From Trichobilharzia regenti (taxonomy: Eukaryota; Platyhelminthes; Trematoda; Strigeidida; Schistosomatidae): a stretch of DNA of 64,000 nucleotides. The first letter of the stretch is position 1. The number at the start of each line of letters is the position of its first letter. Positions 63,745 through 64,000 of the stretch are shown here, piece after piece. The position numbers and the translations under genes were made by a program. Location: the NCBI GenBank assembly GCA_944472135.2, contig OX235263.1:24419379-24483378 (forward strand), in the 5' to 3' direction. The notes beneath the pieces are model-generated. The model saw only the letters and a list, made by a program, of their open reading frames with translations. It was not told the origin of the DNA and did no database searches.

Positions 63745-64000
63745 TATATGTGGTGAGAGCAGGCTGCTAGCCAATTGGTAGACATTAATCTACGTCAATG
63801 TCTAGGTCACTTATACTGACCGTGAGAAAATATGAACAAGGCTGATTCAACAACTAACCACAGCAGACTTAACGTGGGCAAATATGATTCACAGATAGAT
63901 GGCTCCACTTTCCGAGGTTACCCGAAACAACCAATCAGAACACTGTGTTTGTCTGCTTGAATAAGCTATAATAATGTACATGAAATATATATAAATACGT
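63745..64000 (+). mobile_element. LTR of Gypsy-like retrotransposon, cut by window edge
   Basis: It starts at or near TGTGGTGAGAGCAGGCTGC, contains ACATTAATCTACGTCAATG, GATTCAACAACTAACCACAGC and CCGAAACAACCAATCAGAAC and ends at the TATA-box-like TATATATAAATACG at the window end. Same family as the two minus-strand LTRs. Whether an internal region follows cannot be seen. Confidence 0.65.

Overview
This window looks like flatworm nuclear DNA, almost certainly a blood fluke (Schistosoma or a close relative). The evidence is AT-rich sequence and a dense set of schistosome-type repeats. These are hammerhead-ribozyme SINEs of the Sm-alpha kind, SR1-like (CR1-type) and SR2-like (RTE-type) LINEs, Penelope-like elements (PLEs) with GIY-YIG endonuclease remnants, a Merlin/IS1016-type DNA transposon and Gypsy-like LTRs. 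Species cannot be decided from sequence alone.

The host content appears to be one plus-strand gene cut into small exons by introns of about 5 to 24 kb. Five exons (2416-2837, 26955-27781, 33954-34487, 39437-39881, 49894-50037) have consensus splice sites and matching intron phases (1, 0, 0, 1). A weaker terminal exon (62340-62359, with a downstream AATAAA) would close the frame. The spliced product is about 796 residues in this window, rich in Asn/Ser, with two acidic tracts and a basic RKRK patch. I do not recognise it.

Almost everything else is repeat DNA inside the introns. Intron 1 (2838-26954) holds Sm-alpha and related SINEs, several PLEs with inverted arms, an SR1 copy with a LINE nested in it, and the left half of a 2.15 kb inverted duplication. 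Intron 2 (27782-33953) holds a PLE with inverted arms interrupted by a SINE and a LINE. Intron 3 (34488-39436) holds a Merlin element with terminal inverted repeats and an 8 bp target duplication. Intron 4 (39882-49893) holds two near-identical inverted LINE copies, one nested in a PLE with a 12 bp target duplication, and an LTR. The last intron (50038-62339) holds the long SR1 copy, the right half of the inverted duplication, RTE copies and a 225 bp-arm palindrome. An LTR starts at the right edge.

Two themes stand out. First, several unrelated PLE tips and two SINE families carry the same hammerhead-like arrangement (CTGANGA, stem, GAAA, short palindrome, cleavage pyrimidine). Second, the tRNA-derived SINEs share their 3' hairpin tail with the RTE LINE, which suggests a SINE/LINE retrotransposition partnership. 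No complete, intact transposon ORF was found; all have stops, frameshifts or truncations.
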